Position numbers and translations under genes: made by a program. A stretch of 64,000 nucleotides of DNA from RYN-230 sp963704995 (lineage in GTDB: Bacteria > Actinomycetota > Actinomycetes > Streptosporangiales > Streptosporangiaceae): contig CAVPIM010000009.1 in NCBI GenBank assembly GCA_963704995.1, positions 1,116,001-1,180,000 of the forward strand, in the 5' to 3' direction. This document shows positions 22,091 through 30,494 of this stretch, one piece after another (position 1 is the stretch's first letter; each line of letters begins with the position of its first letter). A model generated the notes under the pieces. The model saw only the letters and a list, made by a program, of their open reading frames with translations. It did not search any database and had not been told where the DNA came from.

Positions 22091-22107
22091 GCCCGAAACC
22101 CCAAATT

Positions 22108-22164
22108 CTCCGCAACGAGGACCGTCCCTCGGCTGATCACGCCGGGACGGTCCTCGTTGCGGAG
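22108..22164. terminator. 21-bp hairpin terminator between glgB and the exporter gene (element B)
   Basis: Bases 22108-22128 (CTCCGCAACGAGGACCGTCCC) pair perfectly with 22144-22164 around a 15-base loop. It separates convergent genes, so it can stop transcription from both sides. Its arm is the best copy of the dispersed element B; other copies are at 29505-29521 and 43291-43306. Confidence 0.85.
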
Positions 22165-22173
22165 ATATTGAAA

Positions 22174-22929
22174 TCAGTCGTAGGCGGACAGGCCGAGCTT
22201 GACGGCGAGGGCGATGCCGCCCAGGCCGATCACCACCCGCAGCACCCGGGCCGGCATGTACCGGACCAGGATGGGCCCGATCCGGCCGCCGATCAGGAAC
22301 CCCGCCGCCAGCGGCAGCACCGCGGCCCAGCGCACCGGCCCGAAGAACGCGAACGCCACCGCCGCGACCGCGTTGGCCAGCCCCGACACCACGTTCTTGA
22401 TCGCGTTCGTCCGGGCCAGCGGCTCGGTGAGCATCGTGGTCAGCACGACCAGCAGCAGGATGCCGCCGGCCGCGCCGAAGTAGCCGACGTAGACCGCGAC
22501 GCAGAACAGCGCGGCGATCAGGAACGGGTTGCGTTCCCGGCCGGCGTGCCCGGTCTCGGTGGCCGGGCGGGCCGCCTGGAGCAGGAGCAGCAGCGAGGCC
22601 GTCCCGATCAGGACGGGGGCCGCGGCCTCGAACGTCGCGGCCGGGGTGAGCAGGAGCAGCGCGGCACCCGCCGCGCCGCCCAGCATCGTGACCAGGCCGA
22701 GCCGCCGGATCCGGCCGCCCTGGCCCGCCAGTTCCGGGCGGGAGCCCGCGGCCGCGCCGGCCCCGGTGAACAGCAGCGACACCGTGTTGGTCACGTTCGC
22801 CGACAGCGGCGGCAGGCCGAGCGCGAGCAGCACCGGGTACGACACCACGGACGCGAGGCTCGCGACCGTGCTGACGATGCCCGCGGCTACCCCCGTGACC
22901 AGCAGCAGCAGAAGATCGGCGACGGTCAC
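22174..22929 (-). CDS. TauE/SafE-family membrane exporter
   Basis: A 251-residue inner-membrane protein with about eight hydrophobic segments and the internal duplication of the TauE/SafE (DUF81) family. The first repeat begins LLLLLVTGVAAGIVSTVASLA, with PVLLALGLPPLSANVTNTVSLL; the second has VAVYVGYFGAAGGILLLVVL and NAIKNVVSGLANAVAAVAF. Members export sulfite, sulfoacetate or related organic anions; the substrate here is unknown. The GTG at 22929 is preferred because it starts directly before the first helix; the longer frame to 23061 adds a cysteine-rich, non-conserved leader. No sulfur genes are nearby. Confidence 0.82.
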   Translation of the reverse strand: MTVADLLLLLVTGVAAGIVSTVASLASVVSYPVLLALGLPPLSANVTNTVSLLFTGAGAAAGSRPELAGQGGRIRRLGLVTMLGGAAGAALLLLTPAATFEAAAPVLIGTASLLLLLQAARPATETGHAGRERNPFLIAALFCVAVYVGYFGAAGGILLLVVLTTMLTEPLARTNAIKNVVSGLANAVAAVAFAFFGPVRWAAVLPLAAGFLIGGRIGPILVRYMPARVLRVVIGLGGIALAVKLGLSAYD

Positions 22930-23033
22930 CTCTCGACCAAAGCACAATCCGCCGGGCCCGGCGCCGTGACGTCGCCCACACCGCCGCGCCCCGGGACGGT
23001 CGGAAGGCGTTAACGGAGGGTAATGACAGGCGT

Positions 23034-23543
23034 ATGAGCAACGCCCTTCCGGTGCCGCCACCCGCCGCCGTGCGCACCGCGTACCACGAGGAGCTGGACG
23101 AGGGACAGCGCAGCGCCCTGCTCAGCTGGCTGGCGTTCACCGGCACGTTCGCCCTCACCCGGGGGATCACCTACAGCATCCGGGCGGGCCGGGGGCCATT
23201 CCGCAACCTCAGCGCGGGCGGCGCGCACCTGCACCACTACCTGTGGGGCATCGGCCTGCTGGCCGGGGTCGGCGCGGTCGCCGTGCGCGGCGAGGACCGG
23301 CACCGGCGGCATCCGGCCGTGGCGGTCAGCTACGGTACGGCGCTGGCCCTGATCGTGGACGAGTTCGCGCTGCTGCTGGACCTGAGGGACGTTTACTGGG
23401 CCCGGCAGGGCCGGATCTCGGTGGACCTGGGCGTGGGCGGCTCGGCGCTGGCCGGCTCCTACCTCGCGGCCCGGCCGGTGCTGCGGCGGCTGGCCCGCGA
23501 CCAGGCCGGGGCTAAGGCAGGCCCGGTGGTCACAGCAGATTGA
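23034..23543 (+). CDS. Conserved integral membrane protein (HLHHYLWGI type)
   Basis: A 169-residue protein with four likely membrane segments: LSWLAFTGTFALTRGITY, HHYLWGIGLLAGVGAVAV, VSYGTALALIVDEFALLL and a C-terminal SALAGSYLAARPVL. The motif GGAHLHHYLWGI around residue 63 and the acidic IVDEFALLLDL segment could be functional, but I do not know the role of the family. Divergent from the exporter gene. Its last codons and stop lie in the 18-bp repeat shared with the convergent NUDIX-NYN gene. Confidence 0.7.
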   Translation: MSNALPVPPPAAVRTAYHEELDEGQRSALLSWLAFTGTFALTRGITYSIRAGRGPFRNLSAGGAHLHHYLWGIGLLAGVGAVAVRGEDRHRRHPAVAVSYGTALALIVDEFALLLDLRDVYWARQGRISVDLGVGGSALAGSYLAARPVLRRLARDQAGAKAGPVVTAD

Positions 23544-23579
23544 GTGGTCACAGCAGATTGAGTGGCCGCAGCAGATTGA
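23526..23579. repeat. 18-bp tandem triplication across two convergent gene ends
   Basis: Three units of GTGGTCACAGCAGATTGA start at 23526, 23544 and 23562 (the third has C for T at one position and G for A at another). Each unit contains TGA on both strands. Unit one gives the stop of the plus-strand membrane protein; units two and three give the C-terminal LNLL-RP-LNLL and stop of the minus-strand NUDIX-NYN protein. Confidence 0.9.
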
Positions 23580-24438
23580 GCAGCCACCGGGGGCCGGTCA
23601 CGGCCGCGCCCGCGGCCCCGGCCCGGCGGCGCAGCTCGCGGTCGGCGGTGACCACCAGCCGCCGCCCGCTCGTGGTGGCGGCCAGCGAGGCGATCGTGTC
23701 GTCACCGGAACCGGGCGCGGCGGCCACCCGGACCCCGGCGGCCTCCCGCAGCGCGGGCACCGCCGCCTTGGCCTGCCCCTCGACCACCAGGATGTACTGC
23801 GGGAACCAGCGATCGAGCCCGGTCGCGGCTAGCTCCGCGGGCAGCGCCGGGACACCCCGCCCGGCCAGTTCGGCGAGCTCCCCGTACAGCCGGGCCGCGG
23901 CCCCGGCCCGGTCCCGCCACCAGCCGTCAGCCCGGGCCCCCATCACGTTGGCGCCGTCCACGATCACGGTCACCGGGGCCATGGCCTCGCGCAGGACCGG
24001 CCAGGTCTGCGCGAACCCGGGATGCAGGGCCAGCGACCCGACCCGGTCCGCGGGGACCCAGGCCACCTCGGGCGCCTCCTGGCTGGCCGGGTAGGCGGCG
24101 AACTCGCCGTCGGCGTCCGCGATCAGCGTCTGGTAGGACCAGCCCCCGTGATCGTCGTCGAGCAGGCCGTGGATCCGCACCGCCTCCGGCGGTACCGCGC
24201 ACTCCTCGGCCGCCTCGCGCAGGGCCGCCCCGGCCGCGCTCTCGTGACTGTCCCGGGCACCGCCGGGCGGCCCCCAGGTGCCGGGGTGCTGGGTCCAGCT
24301 GGCCCGGTGGATGAGCAGCACGCTGGCCTGCCCGTCCGGCCCCGGCGCGCTGGCCAGCAGGCCGGCCGCGCCGTACTTCCCCCAGTGCCGGTGGCCCTGG
24401 GCGCACACCACCCAGCCATTGCCGTCACCATCGGCCAT
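23548..24438 (-). CDS. NUDIX hydrolase fused to NYN/PIN-like nuclease domain
   Basis: A 296-residue cytoplasmic protein with two domains. Residues 1-150 are a NUDIX fold whose box reads GARDSHESAAGAALREAAEECAV; it keeps the REAAEE metal-binding glutamates but has Ala where the consensus Gly follows. Residues 155-296 resemble a NYN/YacP-type PIN-like domain: VTVIVDGANVMG (first Asp), SGDDTIASLA (acidic pair) and RLVVTADRELRRR. The ATG at 24438 follows GGAGGGG; the frame to 24897 upstream reads antisense to sppA and is rejected. A role in nucleotide or RNA-end clean-up is an inference. Confidence 0.82.
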   Translation of the reverse strand: MADGDGNGWVVCAQGHRHWGKYGAAGLLASAPGPDGQASVLLIHRASWTQHPGTWGPPGGARDSHESAAGAALREAAEECAVPPEAVRIHGLLDDDHGGWSYQTLIADADGEFAAYPASQEAPEVAWVPADRVGSLALHPGFAQTWPVLREAMAPVTVIVDGANVMGARADGWWRDRAGAAARLYGELAELAGRGVPALPAELAATGLDRWFPQYILVVEGQAKAAVPALREAAGVRVAAAPGSGDDTIASLAATTSGRRLVVTADRELRRRAGAAGAAVTGPRWLLNLLRPLNLL

Positions 24439-24553
24439 TGACGTCCCCTCCGGCCATCCCGACGACGATAGCGCAGCCCCCGCGCCCGCCGGCCAGGCAT
24501 GAGCGACGCCGGGGCCTGGCCCCGCGGCGGCAGCGGGCCCGTAAGGTGGTGGC

Positions 24554-26269
24554 ATGGTGAATTCGATGGTGACTGACCGGATCACCAGGTTCCGCCAGCG
24601 CCGGACGGCGCCGCTGATCCTCGAGCTGGACCTGACCGGCGGGATCGCCGAAGAACCCCCGTCGGACCCGTTGTCCGCGCTGACCTCGATGCGCCGGCCC
24701 CGGCTGGCCGAGGTGCTGGACGGCCTGCGCCGGGCGCGGTCCGACGACCGGGTCAGGGCGCTGGTGGCCAAGGTCGGCGGCCGCCCGATCGGGCTGGCCC
24801 AGGTGCAGGAACTGCACGCCGCGATCCGCGATTTCAGCGGCTCGGGCAAGCTCACCGTGGCCTGGGCGGAGACCTTCGGTGACTTCAGCCCGGGCAACGT
24901 GCCGTACTACCTGGCCACCGCGTTCGACCGGATCTACCTGCAGCCGTCCGGCGACCTCGGCCTGACCGGGATCAGCCTGCAGAACTGGTTCTACCGCGGC
25001 GCGCTCGACAAGCTGGGCGTGGAGGTCGAGGTCGGCGCCCGGGGCGAGTACAAGAGCGCGGCCGAGCGGCTGACCGAGCACGGGTTCTCCGGGCCGGCCC
25101 GCGAGGCGCTGCAGCGGGTGGCCGCCTCCATCGTGGAGCAGCTGACCGGGGTGATCGCGCAGCGCCTGGAGATCACGCCGGCGGACGCCCGCGCGCTCAT
25201 CGACCGCGGCCCGTTCGTGGCCGCGGAGGCGCTGGACACCCACCTGGTGGACGCGCTCGGCTACCGCGACGAGGTCTACGCGGCGGTCCGCGAGGCGGCT
25301 GGCCCGGACGCGTACCTGCTCTACCTGGGCCGGTACCAGCGGGCCCGGACGCTGGCCGAGCGGGCCAGGAAGCTGCCCGGCACGGACGGGGACGCCGTCG
25401 CGCTGATCTACGCGAGCGGGCCGATCCGGCGCGGCCGGACCGCCCGCAGCCCGCTGGGCGGCAGCTCGATGGGCTCGGACACGATGAGCGGCGCGCTGCG
25501 CGGCGCGGTGGCCGACCACCGGGTCAAGGCGATCGTGCTGCGGGTGAACAGCCCGGGCGGCTCGTACGTGGCGTCCGACACGATCTGGCGTGAGGTGGTC
25601 CGGGCCCGCGAGGCGGGCAAGCCGGTCGTGGTGTCGATGAGCGAGGTCGCCGCGTCCGGCGGCTACTTCATCGCCATGGCCGCCGACACCATCGTCGCCC
25701 AGCCCGGCACGATCACCGGCTCTATCGGCGTGATCAGCGCCAAGCCCGTGCTGGGGCAGGCCCTGGACCGGGCCGGGGTAAACACGGACTCGGTGACCGA
25801 GGGCGCCCACGCGGACATGTTCACCACGTCGCGGCCCTACAGCGACGAGGAATGGGAGAAGATCAACGGCTGGCTGGACCGGATCTACGCCGACTTCACC
25901 GGCAAGGTCGCGCAGGGGCGCGCGATGACCCAGGCCCAGGTGCACGAGATCGCCCGGGGGCGGGTGTGGACCGGCGCGGATGCGGCCGGGATCGGCCTGG
26001 TGGACGAGCTCGGCGGGCTGGACACCGCGCTGGCCGTGGCCCGGCGGAAGGCCTCGCTCCCGGAGGCCGCGGCGGTGCGCCTGTACCCGCGGGCCCATCC
26101 GCTGGACCGGCTGCGGCCGCCCGATTCCAGCGAGGCACGCCCGGCCGCCCCGGCCGGCATCGGCGGCTTGTTCGCGGAGAACTGGGGGCCCGTGTCCGGG
26201 CTGGCCGCCGCGGTGGGCCTGTCCCCGCAGGGGCCGCTGATGCTGCCCGGCCGCTGGGTGATCCAGTGA
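24554..26269 (+). CDS. sppA: Signal peptide peptidase SppA (protease IV), long form
   Basis: A 571-residue S49 serine protease that degrades cleaved signal peptides. It has two tandem crotonase-like domains. The N-terminal half carries the candidate general-base Lys in GARGEYKSAAERLTEHG (about 165), and the C-terminal half the nucleophile Ser in MSEVAASGGYFIAMAADTI (about 370), the E. coli arrangement. There is no obvious N-terminal membrane anchor, so membrane association is uncertain. AAGGTGG precedes the ATG at 24554. It is divergent from the NUDIX-NYN gene, and the flavin reductase frame follows closely. Confidence 0.92.
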   Translation: MVNSMVTDRITRFRQRRTAPLILELDLTGGIAEEPPSDPLSALTSMRRPRLAEVLDGLRRARSDDRVRALVAKVGGRPIGLAQVQELHAAIRDFSGSGKLTVAWAETFGDFSPGNVPYYLATAFDRIYLQPSGDLGLTGISLQNWFYRGALDKLGVEVEVGARGEYKSAAERLTEHGFSGPAREALQRVAASIVEQLTGVIAQRLEITPADARALIDRGPFVAAEALDTHLVDALGYRDEVYAAVREAAGPDAYLLYLGRYQRARTLAERARKLPGTDGDAVALIYASGPIRRGRTARSPLGGSSMGSDTMSGALRGAVADHRVKAIVLRVNSPGGSYVASDTIWREVVRAREAGKPVVVSMSEVAASGGYFIAMAADTIVAQPGTITGSIGVISAKPVLGQALDRAGVNTDSVTEGAHADMFTTSRPYSDEEWEKINGWLDRIYADFTGKVAQGRAMTQAQVHEIARGRVWTGADAAGIGLVDELGGLDTALAVARRKASLPEAAAVRLYPRAHPLDRLRPPDSSEARPAAPAGIGGLFAENWGPVSGLAAAVGLSPQGPLMLPGRWVIQ

Positions 26270-26375
26270 CGCTGGCCGGGCCGGCCGCACGGGCGCGCGG
26301 TGACCGCTGCTGACAGCGGCGCCGGGGCTGGCCGCGGCCCTGCCGCTGTTCGCCAGCGGGGTCACGCTGGTCACG

Positions 26376-26804
26376 GTGGCCGACGGCCGCGACGACGTGG
26401 GCACCACGGTCAGCGCGTTCTGCCCGGTGTCCCTGGACCCGCCGCTGGTGCTGGTCTCGCTGATCGCCGGTTCCTATCCGGCCGAGCTGCTCGGGCGGGT
26501 CAACCGGTTCGCGGTCACGATCCTGGCCGCCGGACAGCGGGTGCTGGCCGGCCGGTTCGCCGCCGCGGGACGGCCCGGGGCGCGGCTGATGCTGGACGGC
26601 GTGCCGCACCGGCGTGGCCCGCTCTCCGGCGCGCTGATCCCGGACGGCGGGCTGGCCGCGCTGGAGTGCGAGGTGACCCGGCGGGAGCAGGCCGGCGACC
26701 ATCTGCTGGTGACCGCGTCCGTATCGCAGGTTCCCTACCTGGCCGAATCGGGCGAGCCGCTGATCCGGTTCGCGGGCCGGTACCTGGCGGCGGGCCGCGG
26801 CTAG
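26376..26804 (+). CDS. Flavin reductase-like (split-barrel FMN) protein, 5' end uncertain
   Basis: About 142 residues of a flavin-reductase domain are readable: VGTTVSAFCPVSLDPPLVLVSL (FMN-contact region), then FAVTILAAGQ and a C-terminal ECEVTRREQAGDHLLVTASV. The family normally begins about 20 residues earlier, and the same frame continues upstream as ALPLFASGVTLVTVADG back to a stop at 26301 without an ATG, GTG or TTG start. A GTG at 26300 lies in a different frame, so a one-base shift at about 26310-26320 is likely. It follows sppA. The partner enzyme is unknown. Confidence 0.7.
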   Translation: MADGRDDVGTTVSAFCPVSLDPPLVLVSLIAGSYPAELLGRVNRFAVTILAAGQRVLAGRFAAAGRPGARLMLDGVPHRRGPLSGALIPDGGLAALECEVTRREQAGDHLLVTASVSQVPYLAESGEPLIRFAGRYLAAGRG

Positions 26805-26903
26805 CCCCGGATCGCCGGGCGCGCGGCGCCCAGCCCCGGAGCGGGGCCAGGCGCGTCAGGCGCCATATGCTGAGCCCGGCTCACAGCGTTGAGAGGCACA
26901 TCC

Positions 26904-27731
26904 ATGGCAGGCAGCGAGGGCCACGACGCCGCTCCCGGCACCGGCACGCCACCGGTCAGGATCGACACCAGCGTGGCGCACATCGCCCGGGTGCAGGACT
27001 ACTGGCTCGGCGGCCGGGATAACTTCGCGGCCGATCGTCACGCGGGTGATGAGGCGGTGGCGGCCTTCCCGGGCCTGGTCGCGTCGGTCCGCTCGGCCCG
27101 GGCCTTCCTGGCCAGGACGGTGCGCTACCTGGCCGCCGAGGAAGGCATCCGGCAGTTCCTGGACATCGGCACCGGCATCCCCACCGCGGGGAACACGCAC
27201 GAGGTGGCCCAGGCGGTCGCCCCCGACGCGCTCGTGGTCTACATGGACAACGACCCCGTGGTGTTCGCGCACTCCCGGGGCCTGCTGTCCAGCGGCCCGC
27301 ACGGCAGCACCGCGTACCTCAACACCGACCTGCGTGACACCGGGAAGGTCCTGGCCGAGGCGGCCCGGATGCTGGACCTCACCCAGCCGGCCGCACTGGT
27401 GCTGATGGCCGTGCTGCAGTTCATCCCGGACGAGGAGGACCCCTGGAAGATCGTCGCCACCCTGCTCGACGCGCTGGCGCCGGGCAGCTTCCTGGTGATC
27501 TCCCACCCGGCCAACGACATCGAGGCCCGGGTGATGGCCACCATGGCGGCCCGGCTCAATCAGCTGATGGCGGAGCAGGTCACGCTGCGCAGCCAGGACG
27601 AGGTCGGGCGCTTCTTCACCGGGCTCCGGCTGGTGCCGCCCGGGATCGTCCGGGTGCCCGAGTGGCGGCCCGACTCGGCGCAGGAGGCAAGCCGGGTGGG
27701 CACCATGTGGGGCGGGGCCGGGCAGAAGTGA
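26904..27731 (+). CDS. SAM-dependent methyltransferase, DUF574 (Methyltransf_19) family
   Basis: A 275-residue cytoplasmic protein of a family heavily expanded in Streptomyces and relatives. Family marks are IDTSVAHIARVQDYWLGGRDNF (about 20), the SAM-binding FLDIGTGIPTAGNTHEVAQ (about 84), VYMDNDPVVFAHSRGLL (about 110) and VLMAVLQFIPDEEDPW. The ATG at 26904 is preceded by GAGAGG; the TTG five codons upstream is less likely. The methyl acceptor is unknown for the whole family. It ends a plus-strand run; 439 bases without a gene follow. Confidence 0.88.
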   Translation: MAGSEGHDAAPGTGTPPVRIDTSVAHIARVQDYWLGGRDNFAADRHAGDEAVAAFPGLVASVRSARAFLARTVRYLAAEEGIRQFLDIGTGIPTAGNTHEVAQAVAPDALVVYMDNDPVVFAHSRGLLSSGPHGSTAYLNTDLRDTGKVLAEAARMLDLTQPAALVLMAVLQFIPDEEDPWKIVATLLDALAPGSFLVISHPANDIEARVMATMAARLNQLMAEQVTLRSQDEVGRFFTGLRLVPPGIVRVPEWRPDSAQEASRVGTMWGGAGQK

Positions 27732-28170
27732 TACCCCCCGTCTGTGCACAGGGCTGTGGACGGGCGGTGGACAGCCCCGGTAACGCGGGGGAAAACGACA
27801 GGCGCACGGTGGATTGCCTGTGGACGGCGAAAGAATCTTCAAATAGCGGCCGGCGAGGCCTTGTGCCCCTGGTCAGAGGGCAGTAAAACTGCACTCACCA
27901 CTGAAGACGGGCCAGCCGGGGGGGACCCCGGGCGCGGCAGGAGCCGGGAAGCCGGCGGCTGCGGCGGGCACCAGTGACCGGTGGTGGGCCGGGCCGTACA
28001 AGGAAGCCGGGGGCTGGGCAGCCAGCCCCGCAGGCGGGCCGGTACGGCCGGGTAACGCGAGGCCCCTCCATCTCATACATGGAGGGGCCTCGTCGCATTG
28101 TGCCCGACATTGACAGTGTTCCCCGGCACCGACACACCGGAACCGGACGGATCCCCTGACCCGGTGGGGC
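27732..28170. other. Intergenic region between convergent genes
   Basis: No coding frame is convincing. The region contains several GTGGAC-containing words at 27750-27825, a small inverted repeat GCAGTAAAACTGC near 27881-27893, and a clear terminator hairpin at 28058-28092. I cannot assign a riboswitch or RNA gene. Confidence 0.5.
28058..28092. terminator. 14-bp hairpin terminator before hutI 3' end
   Basis: CGAGGCCCCTCCAT (28058-28071) pairs with 28079-28092 around a 7-base loop. It sits between the convergent methyltransferase and hutI. Confidence 0.75.
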
Positions 28171-29367
28171 CTAGTGCTCGCGGTGGCCGGATCGCCAGAC
28201 GGCGCGGACCAGCGGGACGCCGGGGCGGTAGGCCAGGTAGGTGTGCGACGGGCCGTCCAGCTGGATCAGGTCCGCGCGGGCGCCCACGCCCAGGTGGCCG
28301 ACATCGGTGCGGCGCAGCGCGCGGGCCCCGCCCGCGGTGGCCGCCCAGACCGCCTCCTGCGTGGTCATCCGCATCTCGCGGACGGCCAGCGCCACGCACA
28401 GCGGCATGCTGGACGTGAAGCAGGACCCGGGGTTGCAGTCCGTGGCCAGCGCGACCGTCACCCCGGCCGCCAGCAGCCGGCGCGCGTCGGGATAGGGCTG
28501 CCGGGTGGAGAACTCGACCCCGGGCAGCAGCGTGGCCACGGTCCCCGCGGACCCGGTGCCGGACGACGCGAGCGCGTCCACGTCCGCGCCGGTCAGGTAG
28601 GTGCAGTGGTCCGCGGCGGCCGCGCCCGCGGCCACCGCGACCTGGACGCCGGGACCGGGCCCGAGCTGGTTCGCGTGCACCCGGGGGAGGAGCCCGGCCG
28701 CGCGGCCGGCGGCCAGCACCGTGGCCGCCTCGTCCGCGTCGAACGCCCCCCGCTCGCAGAACACGTTGACCCAGCGGGCGTGCGGCGCGCAGGCGCTGAG
28801 CATGGGGCCGCAGACCAGGTCCAGGTAACCGGCCCGGTCGCCCTCGTACTCAGGCGGCACGACGTGCGCCCCCAGGAACGTGACCTCCGGGGTGACCTCG
28901 GCGGCCAGCGCGACCGCGCGGGCCTCGTCAGCCACCGTGAGCCCGTAGCCGGATTTGCACTCCAGCGTGGTCGTGCCCTGGGCCAGCATCTCGCTGCTGA
29001 GCCGGGCCAGGTTCGCGCGCAGCGCCTCGTCCGGGGCGGCCCGGGTGGCCGCGACCGTGCCGCGGATCCCGCCGGCCTGGTAGGGCGTGCCGGCCATCCG
29101 CGCGGCGAACTCGGCGCTGCGCTCCCCGGCGAAGACCAGGTGCGCGTGCGAGTCGACGAAGCCGGGCAGGACCGCCCGGCCGCCGCAGTCCACGGCCTCG
29201 TCGGCGGCCGGCGCCTGCCCGGCGGGGCCGGTCCAGGCCACCCGCCCGTCCTCGATGACCAGGGCCGCATCGGTCAGCGCCGCGAACGGTCCCGGGCCGC
29301 GGGCGGGGTCATGGTCCGGGCCGGCGTTGGTGACCAGCTCACCGACGTTGGTGATCAGCGTGCTCAC
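28171..29367 (-). CDS. hutI: Imidazolonepropionase
   Basis: A 398-residue amidohydrolase opening the imidazolone ring to give N-formimino-L-glutamate in histidine degradation. Metal ligands are in GFVDSHAHLVFAG (about 75) and the Asp of VALATDCNPGSCFTSSM (about 320). ECKSGYGL and HANQLGPGPGVQVA match substrate-binding segments of HutI. GTG start at 29367. It is separated from hutU and hutF by the dioxygenase and marR genes, so it is probably transcribed on its own. Confidence 0.93.
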   Translation of the reverse strand: MSTLITNVGELVTNAGPDHDPARGPGPFAALTDAALVIEDGRVAWTGPAGQAPAADEAVDCGGRAVLPGFVDSHAHLVFAGERSAEFAARMAGTPYQAGGIRGTVAATRAAPDEALRANLARLSSEMLAQGTTTLECKSGYGLTVADEARAVALAAEVTPEVTFLGAHVVPPEYEGDRAGYLDLVCGPMLSACAPHARWVNVFCERGAFDADEAATVLAAGRAAGLLPRVHANQLGPGPGVQVAVAAGAAAADHCTYLTGADVDALASSGTGSAGTVATLLPGVEFSTRQPYPDARRLLAAGVTVALATDCNPGSCFTSSMPLCVALAVREMRMTTQEAVWAATAGGARALRRTDVGHLGVGARADLIQLDGPSHTYLAYRPGVPLVRAVWRSGHREH

Positions 29368-29504
29368 GCCAGCTCACGCTACCGGGCCGCGTTCCCGGGT
29401 GCGCAGCTGCCGCCGCCGGACGCCGTTACCCGTGTTCTGCGCCCCCGCCCGGCGGGGTTCCTCCCGCGCAGCCACCCGGCCTGGGAACCCCGGGCCGGGC
29501 AGAT

Positions 29505-29521
29505 GGTCCTCGTTGCGGAGA
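29505..29521. repeat. Dispersed element B, single-arm copy
   Basis: GGTCCTCGTTGCGGAGA is identical over 17 bases to the right arm of the glgB hairpin at 22149-22165. Read on the minus strand it lies 15 bases past the dioxygenase stop, in the same relative place as in the glgB 3' flank, but the second arm is absent. Confidence 0.7.
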
Positions 29522-29536
29522 ACTTGGATTTTCCGG

Positions 29537-30379
29537 TCAGTTGACCTGGATGGAGCGCTTGGCCAGGCCGAGCCAGAACCCGTCGATCACGCTGCGGGCA
29601 CCGGCCAGGTCGCCGCCGGCCGCGCCGAGCGTCACGAACAGCGGGGCGAAGTGCTCGGTGCGGGGGTGAGCCTGGTGCGCGGCGGGCGCCCGGTGCTGGA
29701 AGTCAAGGAGTGCGTCCAGGTCACCGCGGGCCAGCGCCTCCTGCCCCCAGTGGTCGAACTCGGCCATCACCGGCTGGACCCGGCCGTCGGGGCTGAGCGC
29801 GCGCAGGTTGTGGGTGAAGAAGCCGCTGCCCACGATGAGGACGCCCTCGTCGCGCAGGGGGGCGAGCTTGCGGCCGATCTCGTACAGGCCGCTGGGGTCC
29901 AGCGTGGGCATGGACACCTGGAGCACCGGCACGTCCGCGTCCGGGTACATCTCGACCAGCGGCACGTAGGCCCCGTGGTCCAGGCCCCGGTCCGGGATGT
30001 CCTCGACCGGGGTGCCCGCCGCGCGGAGCAGCTTGCGGACGTCGGCGGCCAGTTCCGGGGCGCCGGGGGCCGGGTAGCGGACGTGGTAGTACCGGTCCTC
30101 GAAGCCCCAGAAGTCGTAGGTCAGCGGCACCGTGGTGGTCGCGCCGAGCGCGAGCGGCGCCGCTTCCCAGTGCGCGGACACCATGAGCACTGACTTGGGC
30201 TTGGGGAGCTCGCGGGCCCAGTCGGCGAGCTGGCGGGTCCACAGGGCGTCGTCGGCCAGCGGGGGCGCGCCGTGGCTGAGATAGACCGCGGGCATGCGCT
30301 GCGGGTTCCCGGGCCCCGTGGTCCCGGCGGCCGCGTTCTCGGGGGCGGTGTTCCCGGGCGCCGTGTCGCTGGCGGTCAT
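29537..30379 (-). CDS. LigB-type extradiol dioxygenase (4,5-DOPA dioxygenase family)
   Basis: A 280-residue class III ring-cleavage dioxygenase of the DODA/YgiD type. The fold's Fe/Zn ligands are suggested by VYLSHGAPPLADDALW (about 31), LMVSAHWEAAPLAL (about 65), RGLDHGAYVPLVEMYP (about 130) and TEHFAPLFVTLGAAGG near the end. The ATG at 30379 follows AGGAGG; the longer start at 30406 is less likely. Transcribed divergently from marR over an operator-like palindrome, so it is probably the MarR target. The phenolic substrate is not known; plant pigment synthesis is not implied. Confidence 0.87.
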   Translation of the reverse strand: MTASDTAPGNTAPENAAAGTTGPGNPQRMPAVYLSHGAPPLADDALWTRQLADWARELPKPKSVLMVSAHWEAAPLALGATTTVPLTYDFWGFEDRYYHVRYPAPGAPELAADVRKLLRAAGTPVEDIPDRGLDHGAYVPLVEMYPDADVPVLQVSMPTLDPSGLYEIGRKLAPLRDEGVLIVGSGFFTHNLRALSPDGRVQPVMAEFDHWGQEALARGDLDALLDFQHRAPAAHQAHPRTEHFAPLFVTLGAAGGDLAGARSVIDGFWLGLAKRSIQVN

Positions 30380-30420
30380 GGCTTCCTCCTGCGTGGTTCG
30401 CGTCATCGCCCGGGATAACA

Positions 30421-30473
30421 GTTCAAATTTGAACTAAATTCCCGCCCGGCCGCCTTGTCATTCAAATTCAAAC
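30421..30473. promoter_or_regulatory. MarR-type operator in divergent promoter
   Basis: A perfect 14-base palindrome GTTCAAATTTGAAC (30421-30434) and a related half-conserved copy ATTCAAATTCAAAC (30460-30473) lie between the dioxygenase and marR starts. The AT-rich, palindromic sequence stands out in very GC-rich DNA and is the usual form of a MarR dimer site. Confidence 0.8.
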
Positions 30474-30494
30474 GATACCCGGTAAGGTGGCGGC

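Noticed and set aside
27750..27830. DnaA boxes or an origin (repeated TGTGGAC words)
   Set aside because: Only partial matches, no dnaA/dnaN neighbours, and no cluster of full boxes.
27860..27900. Riboswitch or small RNA near GCAGTAAAACTGC
   Set aside because: The stem is five bases, no gene follows on that strand, and no known consensus fits.
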